A DNA stretch of 8,015 nt from Enterobacteriaceae bacterium UBA2655 (GCA_002359495.1 DENB01000021.1:4123-12137); one strand, 5' to 3'; numbered from the stretch's first letter, positions 1 through 6,823 are shown. Numbers and translations are program-made. The notes: generated by a model not told the origin, from the letters alone.

Positions 1-85
1 CGCGAAGCGGCGATGAAGCGGGCCGCGAGCCCGGGGTCAAGGGGGAGCACCGCTCATGCGAACCCGCCCCGCTTCAGCAGAACAC

Positions 86-541
86 TCACAATGCCCGCTG
101 ATACAACCGCACCGGCTTATCCGGGTACTCCAGCGCTTCGCCGCGATATGTCCAGCCGAAGCGCTCGTAGTAGCCGCCGAAAGTGGACCAGAGCCACAGC
201 TCAGGGTGGCCGCGCTCGCGCGCCCAGTCGATCACATGCTGTTGCAACGCTGCGCTGAGTCCCGCGCCGCGCGCCGCCTCATCGACATAGAGCGCCGCCA
301 GCCAGGGAAAAAGATCCTGACGGCTGATCAGATCGCAGCGCCAGAAGCCGACCGTGCCCAGCGCCCTGCCCTGCTCGACGGCGACGAAGGTGACGGGGAA
401 TTCCGCGCCCGCCAGGCTGCTCTGGATCACGCTGGCGAAAAAATCGCGGCTGGCGTCGCAGCCGAAAGCGCGCCACAGCCAGTCGGTCAACTGCTCCGCG
501 TGTTGCGGCGCTTCGGCCAGCGAGACAATCTCAATCGCCAT
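86..541 (-). CDS. GNAT family N-acetyltransferase
   Basis: A 151-residue protein with the layout of a single-domain GCN5-related N-acetyltransferase, which moves an acetyl group from acetyl-CoA to an amine; the substrate cannot be told. The sequence shows beta-strands near residues 50-68 (FPVTFVAVEQG, LGTVGFW), then the acetyl-CoA loop: LAALYVDEAARGAGLSAAL at about 81-99, where RGAGLSA (91-97) matches the R-G-x-G-x-A pyrophosphate-binding signature. A motif-B-like YYERFGW sits at 124-130. The ATG at 541 is chosen because AAAGGA lies 7-8 nt upstream at about 549-554. The gene starts 26 nt after the lysA stop on the same strand, so co-transcription with lysA is likely. That need not mean a role in lysine metabolism. 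The family call is firm; the role is unknown. Confidence 0.9.
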   Translation of the reverse strand: MAIEIVSLAEAPQHAEQLTDWLWRAFGCDASRDFFASVIQSSLAGAEFPVTFVAVEQGRALGTVGFWRCDLISRQDLFPWLAALYVDEAARGAGLSAALQQHVIDWARERGHPELWLWSTFGGYYERFGWTYRGEALEYPDKPVRLYQRAL

Positions 542-567
542 TTTTTATTCCTTTCCCGACCACGGGC

Positions 568-1824
568 TTAGCCCAGCTCCAGCGCCAGCAGCTCCTGAAT
601 GGTTTGCGCACGGCGGATTTCGTGCGGCTGCCCCTGTTCAAACAGCACTTCCGGGATCAGCGGGCGGCTGTTGTAGTTAGAGGACATCGACGCGCCGTAA
701 GCGCCGGTATCGTGAAACACCAGATAATCGCCCGGCTGCGCCGCCGGCAATGCGCGCGTCTCGACTTTTCCGCCCTCCAGCTGGGTGAAAACGTCGCCCG
801 ATTCGCACAGCGGACCGGCGATCACGCTCTCCAGTGTTTGCGTTTCATCCAGCGCGCGGCCGTTGCCCGCCATTACAGAAATATGGTGATAGCTGCCGTA
901 CATCGCCGGACGCATCAGGTCGCTGAAGCCCGCGTCGACCAGCACGAAGTGACGGCTGCCCATCGCTTTCACCGCGCGCACTTCGGAAACCAGCACGCCC
1001 GCCTCGGCGACGAGGAAGCGGCCCGGCTCAATCTCCAGCTTTACGCTGTGGCCGAGGTGCGCCGCGATGCGATCGCGCGCCGCGTTCCACAGGCCGAAAT
1101 AGTGTTCGGTATCGATCGCTTCCTCGCCGTAGCGGTAAGGAATCGACAGGCCGCCGCCGGCGGAAATCGCCGTCAGATCCTGACCGGAGCGCACCACCAG
1201 ATCGACCATCGCGTCGCAGACCTGCTGTAGGTGTCCGTAGTCGACGCCGGAACCGATGTGCATATGAATGCCTGCCAGCTTCAGGCTATATTGCTGAATC
1301 GCCGCCAGCGCCAGCGGCAGATCGGCGTGCCAGATGCCGTGCTTGCTGTTTTCGCCGCCGGTATTGGTTTTTTGACTGTGACCGTGGCCGAAGCCCGGGT
1401 TAACGCGCAGCCAGACCGCATGGCCCGGCGACACGGCACCGAGCTGATGCAACATATCGATGGAACCGGTATTCACCGGCACCTGAAGTTCCGCGATGCG
1501 CGCAAGCGTCGGCCGGTCGAAAACGTCAGCGGTAAATACGATCTCTTCGCCGCCCGGCTGATACCCCGCCGCCAGTGCGCGCTCGATTTCGCCCAGCGAC
1601 ACCGAATCGACCTTTACGCCCGCCGCGCGCATCAGACGCAGAATGTGAATATTAGAACAGGCTTTTTGAGCGAAACGCACTACGTCAAAGGCGCTGAGCT
1701 GGGCGATGCGCTGCTGAATAATGGCGGCGTCGTAGGCCCAGAACGGCCCCTGGTAGCGGCGCGCCAGCGCCAGCAGATTCTGTTCGGTCAGAGCGGTATC
1801 GGGGTTATTCAGTGGGCGTGGCAT
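568..1824 (-). CDS. lysA: Diaminopimelate decarboxylase LysA
   Basis: A 418-residue, PLP-dependent fold III (alanine racemase-like barrel) decarboxylase that converts meso-diaminopimelate to L-lysine and CO2, the last step of lysine synthesis in the cytoplasm. The PLP lysine is Lys54 in RFAQKACSN. Other family signatures are GGENSKHG at 157-163, HIGSG at 189-193, the phosphate-binding GGG at 223-225, EPGR at 266-269, the dimer-interface active-site Cys340 in CESGD, and Tyr376 in GAYGASMSSNYNSRP. The length agrees with E. coli LysA (about 420). The reading frame opens further upstream (to 1872), but the ATG at 1824 is preferred: it begins MPRPL, similar to the E. coli N-terminus, and has AGGAG 7 nt upstream. 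It is divergent from lysR, its expected activator, and followed closely by a GNAT gene. It appears intact. Confidence 0.98.
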   Translation of the reverse strand: MPRPLNNPDTALTEQNLLALARRYQGPFWAYDAAIIQQRIAQLSAFDVVRFAQKACSNIHILRLMRAAGVKVDSVSLGEIERALAAGYQPGGEEIVFTADVFDRPTLARIAELQVPVNTGSIDMLHQLGAVSPGHAVWLRVNPGFGHGHSQKTNTGGENSKHGIWHADLPLALAAIQQYSLKLAGIHMHIGSGVDYGHLQQVCDAMVDLVVRSGQDLTAISAGGGLSIPYRYGEEAIDTEHYFGLWNAARDRIAAHLGHSVKLEIEPGRFLVAEAGVLVSEVRAVKAMGSRHFVLVDAGFSDLMRPAMYGSYHHISVMAGNGRALDETQTLESVIAGPLCESGDVFTQLEGGKVETRALPAAQPGDYLVFHDTGAYGASMSSNYNSRPLIPEVLFEQGQPHEIRRAQTIQELLALELG

Positions 1825-1831
1825 TGTGATT

Positions 1832-1836
1832 CTCCT
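1832..1836 (-). promoter_or_regulatory. lysA ribosome binding site
   Basis: AGGAG on the minus strand, 7 nt before the ATG at 1824. It fixes the lysA start over the longer open frame that extends upstream to 1872. Confidence 0.75.
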
Positions 1837-1921
1837 GGTAGCAATGGCTTTATTTAGCCACAGCGAAACCATGCTGAAAAATATCTTTTTTAGCGCCAGC
1901 TATGCAAATATGATATGGGCT

Positions 1922-1926
1922 GGAGG
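1922..1926 (+). promoter_or_regulatory. lysR ribosome binding site
   Basis: GGAGG with only 4 nt before the ATG at 1931. The spacing is short, but this is the only strong Shine-Dalgarno and it precedes the codon that gives the expected LysR N-terminus (MAQINWRQIEIFHAV). It argues against a start at 1826 within the same open frame. Confidence 0.65.
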
Positions 1927-1930
1927 CGCT

Positions 1931-2851
1931 ATGGCACAGATCAACTGGCGACAAATCGAAATTTTCCATGCGGTAATGACCAGCGGCAACCTGACGCAGG
2001 CCGCCGCGCTGCTGCGCACCTCGCAGCCGACAGTCAGCCGCGAGCTGGCGCGCTTTGAAAAGCAACTGGGCATGGCGCTGTTTGAACGGGTGCGCGGCCG
2101 CCTGCAGCCGACGGTGCAGGGGCTGCGCCTGTTCGAAGAGGTGCAGCGATCCTGGTATGGTCTCGATCGCATTATCGACGCCGCCGACGGGCTGCGCCAG
2201 TTTCGTCAGGGAGAGCTTTCCGTCGCCTGCCTGCCGGTGTTTTCGCAGTCGCTGCTGCCGCCGCTCTGCCAGCCTTTTCTGCTGCGCTATCCCGACGTCA
2301 GCATGAATATCATTCCGCAGGAGTCGCCGCTGCTGGAGGAGTGGCTCTCCGCGCAGCGCTACGATCTGGGCCTGACCGAGACGCGCCACGCGCCGGCCGG
2401 CACCGAACGGCTGGAGCTGCTGACCTGCGACGAAGTCTGCGTGCTGCCGGCAAACCATCCTCTCAGCCAGCGCGACATTCTGACGCCGCACGATTTTCAC
2501 GGGCAAAACTATGTCAGCCTGTCGCGCAGCGACAGCTACCGACAGTTATTGGACAGCCTGTTTCACGAGCAAAAGGTGGAAAGACGGCTGGTGATGGAGA
2601 CGCACAGCGCAGCGTCCGTCTGCGCCATGGTGAAAGCGGGGGTAGGTATATCGGTGGTCAACCCGCTGACGGCGCTGGATTACGCCGACAGCGGAGTGGT
2701 GATGCGCCGGTTTAGCGTGGCGGTGCCTTTTACGGTCAGCCTGGTGCGACCGCAGCACCGCCCCGCTTCAGCGCTGGTGGATGCCTTCGTTGCCCACCTT
2801 CAGCAGCAGGCCGCGCAGTTCCACCCGCGCATTGCGGCGCGGCTGGCTTAG
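1931..2851 (+). CDS. lysR: LysR, transcriptional activator of lysA
   Basis: A 306-residue LysR-type regulator, close to the E. coli LysR length (311) and strongly reminiscent of it throughout. The N-terminal winged helix-turn-helix spans about residues 5-63: IEIFHAVMTSGNLTQAAALL, then TSQPTVSRELARFEKQLG as the recognition helix region, then LFERVRGRLQPTVQG. Stretches characteristic of LysR include FEEVQRSWYGLDRI (about 68-81), PQESPLLEEWLSAQR, ETHSAASVCAMV and AGVGISVVNPLTALDY in the effector-binding domain (about 90-295). By established knowledge it activates lysA in response to diaminopimelate and represses its own gene. The ATG at 1931 is chosen over earlier in-frame starts because of GGAGG just upstream and the N-terminal match. 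Its TAG overlaps the stop of the convergent transporter gene. Confidence 0.97.
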   Translation: MAQINWRQIEIFHAVMTSGNLTQAAALLRTSQPTVSRELARFEKQLGMALFERVRGRLQPTVQGLRLFEEVQRSWYGLDRIIDAADGLRQFRQGELSVACLPVFSQSLLPPLCQPFLLRYPDVSMNIIPQESPLLEEWLSAQRYDLGLTETRHAPAGTERLELLTCDEVCVLPANHPLSQRDILTPHDFHGQNYVSLSRSDSYRQLLDSLFHEQKVERRLVMETHSAASVCAMVKAGVGISVVNPLTALDYADSGVVMRRFSVAVPFTVSLVRPQHRPASALVDAFVAHLQQQAAQFHPRIAARLA

Positions 2852-4011
2852 GCGCGCGCGGCTTCCGCCTGGCCGCGGCTGTTGCGGAAGGTGATCAGAC
2901 AGACGATCAAACCCACAGCCGCCAGCGCCGCCGCCGCGACCGGCACCGAGGTCAGGCCGAAGCCGTTACCGATGACCGCACCGCCGATCCAGGCGCCCAG
3001 CGCGTTGCCGACGTTAAACGCGGAGATGTTCAGCGTCGAGACCAGGTTAGGCGCCTCTTTACCGTGGCGCACCACGTTAATCTGCAGGCTGGGCACGGTG
3101 GCGAACGTCGCCATCGCCCAGAGGAACAAGGTAATCTCCGCCAGCCACAGCGCATGGCTGGTCCAGCTGAACAGCAGCGAGAACAGCGCGATCAGCGAGA
3201 AGCTCAGGATCAAGCTGAAGGAGACTTTCCAGTCCGCCAGCTTGCCGCCGAGAATGTTGCCCACCGTCAGGCCGGCGCCGATCAGGAACAGCGTCCAGCT
3301 CACGCCGCGATCGCTGATGCCCGTGACCTGCAACAGCAACGGCGCGATATAGCTGAACAGCGCGAACATCGCGGCGGCGAAAAACACCGTCATCAGCAGC
3401 GACAGCCACAGCTTGCCGTTCGCCAGCGCGCTCACTTCGCTGGCAAGATGCACCGACTTCTCCCCTTTATTGACCGGCAGGCTGACGATCAGCGCGATAA
3501 AGGCGAGCACGCCGATAATCGCCACGCCCCAGAAGGTGGCGCGCCAGCCGAAGAGCTGGCCGAACCAGGTGCCGAGCGGCACGCCCAGCACGTTGGCCAG
3601 CGTCAGGCCGGTAAACATCAACGCCACCGCCGAGGCCTGACGATCCGGCGCCACCAGGCTGGCCGCCACGACCGCGCCGATGCCGAAGAACGCGCCGTGA
3701 CAGAGCGCGGTGACGACGCGCGCCATCATCAGCAGGTTGTAGTTGTACGCCAGCGCGCAGAGGATGTTGCCGATGATAAAAATCATCATCAGCAGAATTA
3801 AGGTGCGCTTACGTGGCAGCTTCGCCGTCAGCAGCGCCATGATCGGCGCGCCGATCGCCACGCCCAGCGCATAACCGCTAATCAGCCAGCCCGCAGAGGG
3901 AATCGACACCTGCAGATCGCCCGCCACATCCGGCAGCAATCCCATAATGACGAACTCCGTGGTGCCGATGGCGAACGCGCTCAGCGCCAGCGCCAGTAGT
4001 GCAACAGGCAT
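2848..4011 (-). CDS. MFS transporter, DHA1 family (AraJ/YdhP-like)
   Basis: A 387-residue integral inner-membrane protein with the hydrophobic pattern of a 12-helix major facilitator: six helices, a polar central loop at about 179-200 (NKGEKSVHLASEVSALANGK), then six more. Family traits include FAIGTTEFVIMGLLPDVA in helix 1 (13-30), SIPSAGWLISGYALGVAIGAP (36-56), the short motif-A-like loop TAKLPRKR (62-69), HGAFFGIGAVVAAS (105-118) and GLTLANVLGVPLGTW (135-149), all typical of the AraJ/YdhP drug/metabolite proton antiporter group. The substrate is unknown; efflux of sugars, arabinose-like compounds or drugs are all possible. A TTG at 4026 is in frame, but the ATG at 4011 is preferred because GGAG lies 8 nt upstream. 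It is convergent with lysR and shares no operon partner here. Confidence 0.92.
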   Translation of the reverse strand: MPVALLALALSAFAIGTTEFVIMGLLPDVAGDLQVSIPSAGWLISGYALGVAIGAPIMALLTAKLPRKRTLILLMMIFIIGNILCALAYNYNLLMMARVVTALCHGAFFGIGAVVAASLVAPDRQASAVALMFTGLTLANVLGVPLGTWFGQLFGWRATFWGVAIIGVLAFIALIVSLPVNKGEKSVHLASEVSALANGKLWLSLLMTVFFAAAMFALFSYIAPLLLQVTGISDRGVSWTLFLIGAGLTVGNILGGKLADWKVSFSLILSFSLIALFSLLFSWTSHALWLAEITLFLWAMATFATVPSLQINVVRHGKEAPNLVSTLNISAFNVGNALGAWIGGAVIGNGFGLTSVPVAAAALAAVGLIVCLITFRNSRGQAEAARA

Positions 4012-4015
4012 AACA

Positions 4016-4024
4016 CTCTCTCCC
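4016..4024 (-). promoter_or_regulatory. Ribosome binding site deciding the MFS transporter start
   Basis: GGGAGAGAG on the minus strand, with GGAG (4023-4020) 8 nt before the ATG at 4011. The alternative TTG start at 4026 would place this purine run inside the coding region, so the ATG is preferred. Confidence 0.7.
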
Positions 4025-4048
4025 AATAGAATAAAAAACGCAGGTGGG

Positions 4049-4070
4049 CCGTTCGGTCTTTACAGAACGG
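4049..4070. repeat. Inverted repeat CCGTTC-N10-GAACGG upstream of the transporter
   Basis: Perfect 6-bp arms (4049-4054 and 4065-4070) separated by 10 bases, located 38-59 bp upstream of the transporter start codon. This position is suitable for a repressor operator or for a hairpin in the transporter 5' leader. No regulator gene is adjacent, so its partner is unknown. Confidence 0.45.
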
Positions 4071-4088
4071 TAAACAGGACGCTTATTA

Positions 4089-4110
4089 AAATTTGATCTG
4101 CGTCACATCG
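4089..4110. promoter_or_regulatory. Candidate CRP (cAMP receptor protein) site
   Basis: The 22-bp segment matches the E. coli CRP consensus at 16 of 22 positions by eye. Left half-site TTTGA (4092-4096), 6-bp spacer, and a perfect right half-site TCACA (4103-4107). Its centre is about 89 bp upstream of the transporter ATG and about 315 bp upstream of the dehydrogenase ATG, so control of the transporter is more likely. CRP is known to control many enterobacterial carbohydrate genes; binding here is inference. Confidence 0.5.
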
Positions 4111-4254
4111 CGTATTAAATCATAGCCGTGGTACGGCATACACCCTGCGGCTCGCAAGGGTATATTGCGGCGCAGGCAACAATCTCTCACATTTCTCTGG
4201 ATAAACTTATCAGCGCGATTTTCTCAAGCTGGCAACGGCTCAGGGCCCGCCAGC

Positions 4255-4308
4255 GCAGGCTTTTCGCCAGCCTGCCTGCGTAAACAGACAGGCGCGAGCA
4301 GGCGAAAA
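4255..4308. repeat. Nested, mutually exclusive hairpins in the dehydrogenase upstream region
   Basis: Three complementary pairings are visible. (1) GCAGGCT (4255-4261) pairs with AGCCTGC (4269-4275) around a 7-nt loop. (2) GCCTGCCTG (4270-4278) pairs with CAGACAGGC (4285-4293) at 8 of 9 positions around CGTAAA. (3) TTTTCGCC (4261-4268) pairs with GGCGAAAA (4301-4308), enclosing pairing 2. Pairing 1 competes with 2 and 3 for the same bases. No T-run follows on either strand, so a simple terminator is not supported. It could be an RNA switch in a long leader, part of a small RNA, or a cruciform/protein-binding site. Confidence 0.5.
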
Positions 4309-4358
4309 AAGCGATGCAGGGCCGATTGCACGCAGGTCGGTCAGTGCCTTTAAATCGG

Positions 4359-4374
4359 TTGACTATACTTGACA
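4359..4374 (+). promoter_or_regulatory. Promoter-like sequence for the dehydrogenase gene
   Basis: Two -35-like hexamers, TTGACT (4359-4364) and TTGACA (4369-4374), lie exactly 10 bp apart, with a good -10-like TATACT (4364-4369) between and overlapping them. The TTGACA has only a weak -10 partner (TTTTAT, 19-bp spacing, about 4394-4399). The exact transcription start cannot be settled by eye. If transcription begins just downstream, the hairpins at 4255-4308 lie outside the mRNA. Confidence 0.35.
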
Positions 4375-4414
4375 ATTCTTTGCACTGACGAAGTTTTATA
4401 CAGGGAATTGAATC

Positions 4415-6823
4415 ATGCTGCGTCGTATTTTTTCATTTACCGGCATTACGGGACTCGTGGTCGCGCTTGCCGGTCTGTTCTTTCTGATTTTTGGCGGTTG
4501 GCTGCTGGCGCTTGGCGGCTCGCCTTACTACCTGCCTGCGGGCATTCTGTTCGCCCTGAGCGGCGCGCTGCTGATTGCGCGCCGCCCCGCCGGATTCTGG
4601 CTTTACCTGATTGCTTTTGCGGCGACGCTGATCTGGTCGCTGTGGGAAGTCGGTCTCGACGGCTGGAAGCTGATGCCGCGCCTGTTCGGCTTCTCGTTGC
4701 TGGGGCTTTGGCTCTGCCTGCCGTGGATCACCCGCAAGCTGTTCGATCGCCCCGCCGCGCGCCGCGCCGCCAGTCTCAGCAGCCTGCTTTACCTGGTAGT
4801 ACTGGCGGGCATTTTCATCACCGGCTGGCGAGTCAGCGACCAGCGTTTCGTGCAAAACAACCCTTTCCCGGCCGCCAGCTCGCCTGCGCCGGACAGTAAC
4901 GATCGCGACTGGCGCTACTATGGCCGCACGCCGGAAGGGCAGCGCTTCTCGCCCGCCAGCCAGATTACGCCGCAGAACGTCGCTCAGCTTCAGCCCGCCT
5001 GGGAATTCCATACCGGCGATCTGGCGAAGAAGTTCGAGACTGAGAACGGGCGTGAATATAACTTCGAAGTGACGCCGACCAAAGTCGGCAACCGTCTCTA
5101 TATCTGCACGCCGCACCGACATGTGATCGCGCTGGAGGCAACCAGCGGCAAGAAAATCTGGGAATACGATCCCAACAATAACACCTCCGCCAACGAATAC
5201 CTCGCCTGCCGCGGCGTGGCCTATTTCGACGCGCCGCAGTCGCAGGCCTGCCCGCATCGCATCCTGACCACCACCGCCGATGCGCGGCTGATCGCGCTGA
5301 GTGCGGACAACGGCCAGCTTTGCAGCGATTTCGGCAACAAGGGCATCGTTAGCCTGACCGACAACATGGGCAAAGTACCCGCCGGTTTCCACTTTATCAC
5401 CTCGCAACCGCTGATCATGAAGGATCGGCTGGTGCTGGGCGGCTGGGTCTATGACAACCAGGCGCGCGGCGAACCCTCCGGCGTGGTGCGCGCTTACGAT
5501 CCGGTCAGCGGCCAGCTCGCCTGGGCCTGGGATCTCGGCAAAACTAACCCGACGGCGCCGTTGCAGCCGGGTGAAACTTATACGCGCGGTACCCCTAATG
5601 CCTGGGGCACCTATACCGCCGATGCGAACCTCGGCCTAATCTATCTGCCGCTCGGCAACGCCACCCCCGATTACTATGGCGCCCAGCGTCGGGATTTTGA
5701 CGACCGCTACTCCAGCGCCATCGTCGCGCTTGATATCGAAACCGGCGAAGAGCGCTGGCACTACCAGACGGTGCATCATGATGTCTGGGACTTTGACGTG
5801 CCGATCGGGCCGACGCTGGTGGATCTGCCGCAGGCGGACGGCTCTACGCTGCCCGCGCTGGTGCAAACCACCAAAATGGGTCAGCTGTTTATGCTGGATC
5901 GCCGCACCGGCAAGCCGCTGGCGCAGGTGACGGAAAAAGCGGTGCCGACAACGGTGCACCTGCCCGGCGAGCGGCTTTCGCCGACTCAGCCTTATTCGGA
6001 GGGGATGCCGACCCTGGCGCCGCGCGATCTTACCGAACGCGATATGTGGGGTGCCACGCCGTTCGACCAGCTGATGTGCCGCGTGCAGTTCCATCAGTAT
6101 CGCTATCAGGGTCAGTACACGCCGCCCGCGCTCGATACCAACATCGCCTACCCGGCCTTTGACGGCGTGGTGGATTGGCACGGCGCGTCGGTCGATCCGA
6201 CGCACCATCTGCTGATCGCCAACACCAGCTACATTCCGTTTACCGTCGAGGGGATGCGCAGCGAAGAGGCGATTAAAAAAGGGTTGATGAAACCCTGGCA
6301 GGGCTGGGACAGCAAAGGGCCTTATCCGAAGCCGAAAGATTTTTCCGTTGGCCCTGAATACGGCACACCTTACGCCGCCGTGGTGAAACCCTGGCTGTCG
6401 GCGCTGGGCGCGCCCTGCAACGCGCCGCCGTGGGGCAAACTGGTGGCGATCGACCTCGTCAGCAAAAAGATCGTTTGGCAGCGTCCGGTGGGCACCACGC
6501 GCGATATGAATATTTTCAATACCCATACTAACGCCCCGCTGCCGACCGGCATGTTCTCTATCGGCGGCAATATCGTCACCGCCAGCGGCCTGATTTTTAT
6601 GGGCGCGACCGCTGACGACTATCTGCGCGCTTTTGACGAGAAGAGCGGCCGGGAGCTGTGGAAAGCCCGTTTGCCAGCTGGCGGCCAGGCGACGCCGATG
6701 ACCTATGTCGGCGACGACGGACGTCAGTATGTGGTGATCGCGGCGGGCGGACACGGCGGGCTGCGCACCCGTTCCGGCGACGCCATCATGGCTTACGCGC
6801 TGCCGAAAAAACCGGAGCAATAA
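4415..6823 (+). CDS. gcd: Membrane-bound PQQ-dependent dehydrogenase, glucose/quinate/shikimate family
   Basis: An 802-residue quinoprotein, about the length of E. coli Gcd (796). Such enzymes oxidise glucose or related sugars/polyols in the periplasm and pass electrons to ubiquinone. The N-terminus has five hydrophobic helices (about 10-33, 38-55, 60-77, 88-105, 121-138), then a periplasmic eight-bladed propeller with recurring W-motif-like units such as ALEATSGKKIWEYD. Landmarks matched from memory to E. coli Gcd: Asp347-Asn348 (Asp354/Asn355), HHDVWDFD with Asp459 (catalytic Asp466), Lys487 (PQQ-contacting Lys493), Asp735 in ATADDYLRAF (Asp730), and His780 in AAGGHG (His775). Tyr262 in EYLACRG aligns with E. 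coli His262, and the segment DMNIFNTHTNAPLPTGMFSIGG (698-718) diverges, so this may be a paralogue with another substrate. The start is supported by AGGGA 8 nt upstream of the ATG. PQQ biosynthesis genes are not in the window. Confidence 0.93.
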   Translation: MLRRIFSFTGITGLVVALAGLFFLIFGGWLLALGGSPYYLPAGILFALSGALLIARRPAGFWLYLIAFAATLIWSLWEVGLDGWKLMPRLFGFSLLGLWLCLPWITRKLFDRPAARRAASLSSLLYLVVLAGIFITGWRVSDQRFVQNNPFPAASSPAPDSNDRDWRYYGRTPEGQRFSPASQITPQNVAQLQPAWEFHTGDLAKKFETENGREYNFEVTPTKVGNRLYICTPHRHVIALEATSGKKIWEYDPNNNTSANEYLACRGVAYFDAPQSQACPHRILTTTADARLIALSADNGQLCSDFGNKGIVSLTDNMGKVPAGFHFITSQPLIMKDRLVLGGWVYDNQARGEPSGVVRAYDPVSGQLAWAWDLGKTNPTAPLQPGETYTRGTPNAWGTYTADANLGLIYLPLGNATPDYYGAQRRDFDDRYSSAIVALDIETGEERWHYQTVHHDVWDFDVPIGPTLVDLPQADGSTLPALVQTTKMGQLFMLDRRTGKPLAQVTEKAVPTTVHLPGERLSPTQPYSEGMPTLAPRDLTERDMWGATPFDQLMCRVQFHQYRYQGQYTPPALDTNIAYPAFDGVVDWHGASVDPTHHLLIANTSYIPFTVEGMRSEEAIKKGLMKPWQGWDSKGPYPKPKDFSVGPEYGTPYAAVVKPWLSALGAPCNAPPWGKLVAIDLVSKKIVWQRPVGTTRDMNIFNTHTNAPLPTGMFSIGGNIVTASGLIFMGATADDYLRAFDEKSGRELWKARLPAGGQATPMTYVGDDGRQYVVIAAGGHGGLRTRSGDAIMAYALPKKPEQ

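Larger units (their letters stand above)
1825..1930. promoter_or_regulatory. lysA-lysR divergent promoter/operator region
   Basis: This 106-bp gap between two divergent genes must carry both promoters and, by analogy with E. coli, the LysR binding site used for activation of lysA and autoregulation of lysR. It is AT-richer than its flanks. On the plus strand TATGAT (1909-1914) is a good -10 candidate for lysR, with only a poor -35. On the minus strand TTGCAT (1908-1903) followed 18 nt later by TATTTT is a plausible lysA promoter. An A-tract/T-tract dyad (about 1877-1890, AAAAA TATC TTTTT) and an ATATGATAT dyad (1907-1917) are candidate LysR contact sites. Element assignments are by eye only. 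Confidence 0.6.
4012..4414. promoter_or_regulatory. 403-bp divergent intergenic region, transporter / dehydrogenase
   Basis: No protein-coding gene is supported here; the only open frames lack codon character and a Shine-Dalgarno. Two genes diverge from it. The transporter side holds a 22-bp inverted repeat (4049-4070) and a CRP-like site (4089-4110). The middle holds a short dyad GCCGT-GGT-ACGGC (4125-4137) and an imperfect hairpin, ACCCTGCG-GCT-CGCAaGGGT (4142-4161). The dehydrogenase side holds nested hairpins (4255-4308) and a TTGAC-rich promoter-like stretch (4359-4374). For an enterobacterial spacer it is unusually long and rich in dyads, so a small RNA or a regulated leader is possible. 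Confidence 0.6.

Noticed and set aside
1..85. Possible end of another gene at the left edge (plus-strand frame starting at base 2 closes with TGA at 14-16; other frames stay open)
   Set aside because: Only a handful of codons are visible and no recognisable protein end (for example GalR, the E. coli neighbour of lysA) could be identified, so no partial gene is called.
56..571. 171-codon plus-strand open frame over the acetyltransferase gene
   Set aside because: It is antisense to a well-supported GNAT protein, has no family character, and its length is explained by high GC content.
3064..3801. 245-codon plus-strand frame antisense to the MFS gene
   Set aside because: Its product is a run of Gln, His, Arg and Glu typical of reverse-strand reading of a GC-rich membrane protein gene; no start signal.
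4255..4293. REP/BIME-type palindrome (a CGTAAA loop recalls REP elements)
   Set aside because: The arms do not match the REP consensus I know, and no second copy is present in the window.
4261..4310. Rho-independent terminator in the dehydrogenase upstream region
   Set aside because: The stem is strong, but neither strand has a T-run directly after the closing arm; the T and A runs are part of the stem itself.
4165..4353. 62-codon frame in the long intergenic region as a leader peptide or small protein
   Set aside because: No Shine-Dalgarno, biased to Arg/Cys/Ser, and it runs through the hairpin cluster; it looks like chance.
5636..6820. 394-codon minus-strand frame inside the dehydrogenase gene
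   Set aside because: Arg/His-rich shadow of the sense gene with no domain resemblance; the plus-strand product is unmistakable.
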